From assembly GCF_014805625.2 (NCBI RefSeq), contig NW_023998490.1:1094169-1158168 (forward strand): a DNA stretch of 64,000 nt, given 5' to 3'. Positions within the stretch are counted from its first letter, which is position 1. Each line of letters starts with the position of its first letter. This stretch comes from Glossina fuscipes. Lineage: Eukaryota; Arthropoda; Insecta; Diptera; Glossinidae. The notes below the pieces were generated by a model. That model was not told where the DNA came from. It searched no databases and was given only the letters and a program-made list of their open reading frames with translations. The position numbers and the translations under genes were made by a program. This document shows, piece by piece, positions 61,761 through 64,000 of this stretch.

Positions 61761-62975
61761 GTGACTCGAATCGGCTCATCGCTTCTTCACCGCTTCTCAC
61801 AGAGTACGCGTCACTGTATGAAGCGCTGCGGTGTAGATGTGGCCCACTAAACCCTCTCTACTTGTTCTTGTTTTATTCAAACTTTCAACTACTTTCATTA
61901 TTAAATTATAGCCCAGTATTTAGGCTAAGACAGCTTTTGCAAATTTAAAAAGCGTACCACAAATAAGACAGAAATCAACAGCAGCGCATTACTATTTATA
62001 AATTACTCTTTGCCGTTGAGCGATTTAAGATTAGGCTGGAGATTGTTTCAACGACGTGCACACCATATAACAATTGACATTTGAAAGATTGGGACTTTTA
62101 CTACGCGAATGATGGTTTGAGAATTGCTACAAACCCTTTAAAATTGAGGTCGCCTATAAAGGATGATGAAAGGAAAGATGATCTTCAAAAGACAATTTTA
62201 AAATACATGATCGCTGGAGAGGATATTATTGAAAACGATTTTATGGATAGTAGATTTTAGTTTACCGAGATTATATAGGGGACTCCCTGAGAGAGTGGGC
62301 GAAACCAAGTTTGATGTTAACCCTTAGTAAGTGGTAGGAGGTGTAGCTAATGGCATTGCCAATGCTGCAGCGATAGACATCTCATACTCATTGTCCGTAT
62401 GGGTAAAATAAATCCTCTCACCAATCTCTAATACTTCACTTAAATGGTTCACAAAAGTATTATGCAGAATAGAGCCTGAAACCGATCTTAAACCTTATTA
62501 CAGAAAACGTTATTAATAGATATGGATTGCTTGCGATTGAAGAGGGACGACTGTATAACATTATATACCCTTCTAGAGCATTTCAAATTACGATAAACCT
62601 TTTCAATAGGCGGTGTATGAGAAACTATGTACAAAAGTCTTCGAGATGAAACAAGTTTTTGTCCCGATTAAGATTTTCGTCAATTGATTAAGTGAGAGAA
62701 ATTAAAAGGTTAGATATATTACGTGATTGAGAAAACGATCGATCCAAGTGTGGCCCCTTTGAAATTGTTCAGGAAACGCGGCACATATGGATCCCTATCA
62801 ATTCCTTAAATCAAGAGATGTGCTTAAAGTCAATGAATCCAGCCGAGAGAAAGACCATACAAGATGTAATATATAATTCATACTTGCATATACCTACCTA
62901 CACATAGGTTAGATTCCCATGTAAATAATTGAACTTAAAACAAGTGCGCAATAGCCCAGATTCAAATACCCTATC
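61761..62975. other. Probable intron, non-coding
   Basis: No exon recognised. The open frame at 61640-61948 starts in the repeat and has no domain I know. Confidence 0.4.
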
Positions 62976-62979
62976 CCAC

Positions 62980-63175
62980 TGCGCATAATGCAGTTATTCA
63001 TGTACCGACTTTTTGAATTAAGACCTTATATGGGAAGTGGTCGAAATGTTGACGTCCAATCGAAACTAATTTCAATAATGTTCGTCCTTGCGTCAAAACA
63101 CGTCAGTGTACTAAATTTCATCAAAATATCTGAAAAACTGCGAACTGTAAGCTGAACACAAGTGGCATAGGATTT
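62980..63175 (-). repeat. Family A copy, inverted core
   Basis: GGGAAGTGGTCGAAATGTTG near 63030, AACACGTCAGTGTACTAAAT near 63097, TTCATCAAAATATCTG and GTAAGCTGAACACAAGTGGC near 63146 correspond to the inverse of the core of copies 1 and 2. Confidence 0.55.
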
Positions 63176-63179
63176 AAAC

Positions 63180-63840
63180 AAAATTTCGTTTTGCTCTCTT
63201 GTCGATCTATCCGTAAAGGCGCGCCTGCTGTGCAGTTTTCATCAAATTTTCTTCAAAATCAATGATCAACATCTGTCAGAATACATTTGGGTGCATGAAG
63301 AGATCATTTGAATGTTTAAGAAAAAACTAAAAAGCTTTTACACACCGCACCGAATCCGGAGAGAGAAGGAAATTTCAGCGATTGTACGAAGCACACATTT
63401 TAGTGATCAATCCCGAAGTGTAAATCAATCTGGGCGTAATTGTCTATCTGCGCAAAATTTACATTACGTCTCTGAGCATTATTCTCCTCGTAGGAAAAAT
63501 ATCGTGCCCCCAATTTGCAAAAAACCTTGAAAGTTCTTGCCGTCGTGCGTAAGTCTTCAAAATCGGTCGGATAACAAGCCAATGATATACTGTAAACTGG
63601 CAATGCCTATGCTTTCAAAAGCGAAATAATTTTTTTTTTTTTTTTCATTACTTACAATCTCTAGCATACACAACAACAAAAATTCCACAAATATGGGTCG
63701 GTGGGTGATAACATAGCACCTTTGCAAGCAAAGAAAAAATCGATCACATCGATATCGAAGTTTCCTTGATTTCAGCAGCGATTGTGGGTATAAAAGAGTT
63801 CGTCACAATCGAACATAATTTTCTTAATTTTTTCATTATC
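63180..63840 (+). repeat. Family B-like copy, decayed
   Basis: TCGATCTATCCGTAAAGGCG near 63203 stands in the place of the GTCCGTC block. GGAAATTTCAGCGATTGTAC and GTCTTCAAAATCGGTCGGAT near 63552 are followed by a clear end, GTGGGTATAAAAGAGTTCGT near 63784 and ATTTTCTTAATTTT. No coding. Confidence 0.4.
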
Positions 63841-64000
63841 CCAAGACTCAACTTAATCGCTGCCGCGATACTCTAAATGGTTTGATTTTTGTTCTTTCGC
63901 AGGGCCAATGCAATATAATGAAGAGATAAGTATTTCCCCAGACCAAATAAGAAAAATGTGTTGTTGTTTTAAGAACTCCGAGTTTATTCATACGACTACA

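Noticed and set aside
49207..64000. Further collier exons (DNA-binding domain)
   Set aside because: I looked for HFEKQPPSNLRKS-type and zinc-knuckle coding sequence and did not find it; intron 1 probably continues past the window.
1..64000. CRISPR arrays, operons, ribosome binding sites
   Set aside because: The sequence is animal nuclear DNA; the tandem blocks are microsatellites and minisatellites without spacer structure.

Overview
The window is insect genomic DNA, most likely from a tephritid-type fruit fly (Bactrocera, Zeugodacus or Ceratitis kind). The evidence is one exon that reads as the amino terminus of collier/knot (the fly EBF/COE transcription factor), AT-rich non-coding sequence with many microsatellites, and dispersed repeats of the dipteran type: mariner and Tc1 relics, non-LTR retrotransposon ends, tRNA-derived SINEs and repeats rich in GTCCGTCTGTC. 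Nothing looks bacterial or viral. Most long open frames are chance or lie in repeats.

Layout. From 1 to about 48.3 kb I see no cellular gene, only non-coding DNA with decayed repeats. The recognisable ones are composite repeats at 1.1-1.8, 3.9-5.2, 31.9-32.6 and 40.7-41.4 kb; a second GTCCGTC-bearing family at 5.4-8.1, 17.1, 29.2, 34.7, 58.5 and 63.2 kb; a non-LTR retrotransposon 3' end at 13.3-14.3 kb with a SINE inserted in it (perfect 13-bp target duplication); three mariner relics (20.3, 28.8, 42.2 kb, all on the minus strand); a Tc1-like relic at 33.7-34.5 kb; and an RNase H relic of another non-LTR element at 43.7-44.2 kb. This long gene-free stretch upstream of a developmental regulator is where its enhancers would be expected, but I cannot point to an enhancer from sequence alone.

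From 48.3 kb on, the window appears to hold the 5' part of collier/knot on the plus strand. A possible TATA-less promoter lies near 48354, the recognised coding exon ends with a phase-2 donor at 49206/49207, and what follows to the window end is probably intron 1, because the DNA-binding-domain exons were not found. About 4.1 kb into it is a second short open exon (53355-53464) with a good insect start context and another phase-2 donor. It may be an alternative first exon of the same gene or the start of a different one.

The points most worth following up are this second exon, the absence of an ATG where I recall the Drosophila knot protein starting, an out-of-frame ATG in strong context inside the collier exon, and a SINE family with one tRNA-like head and two different tails. 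All protein identities rest on recognising motifs by eye; no alignment or database search was run.
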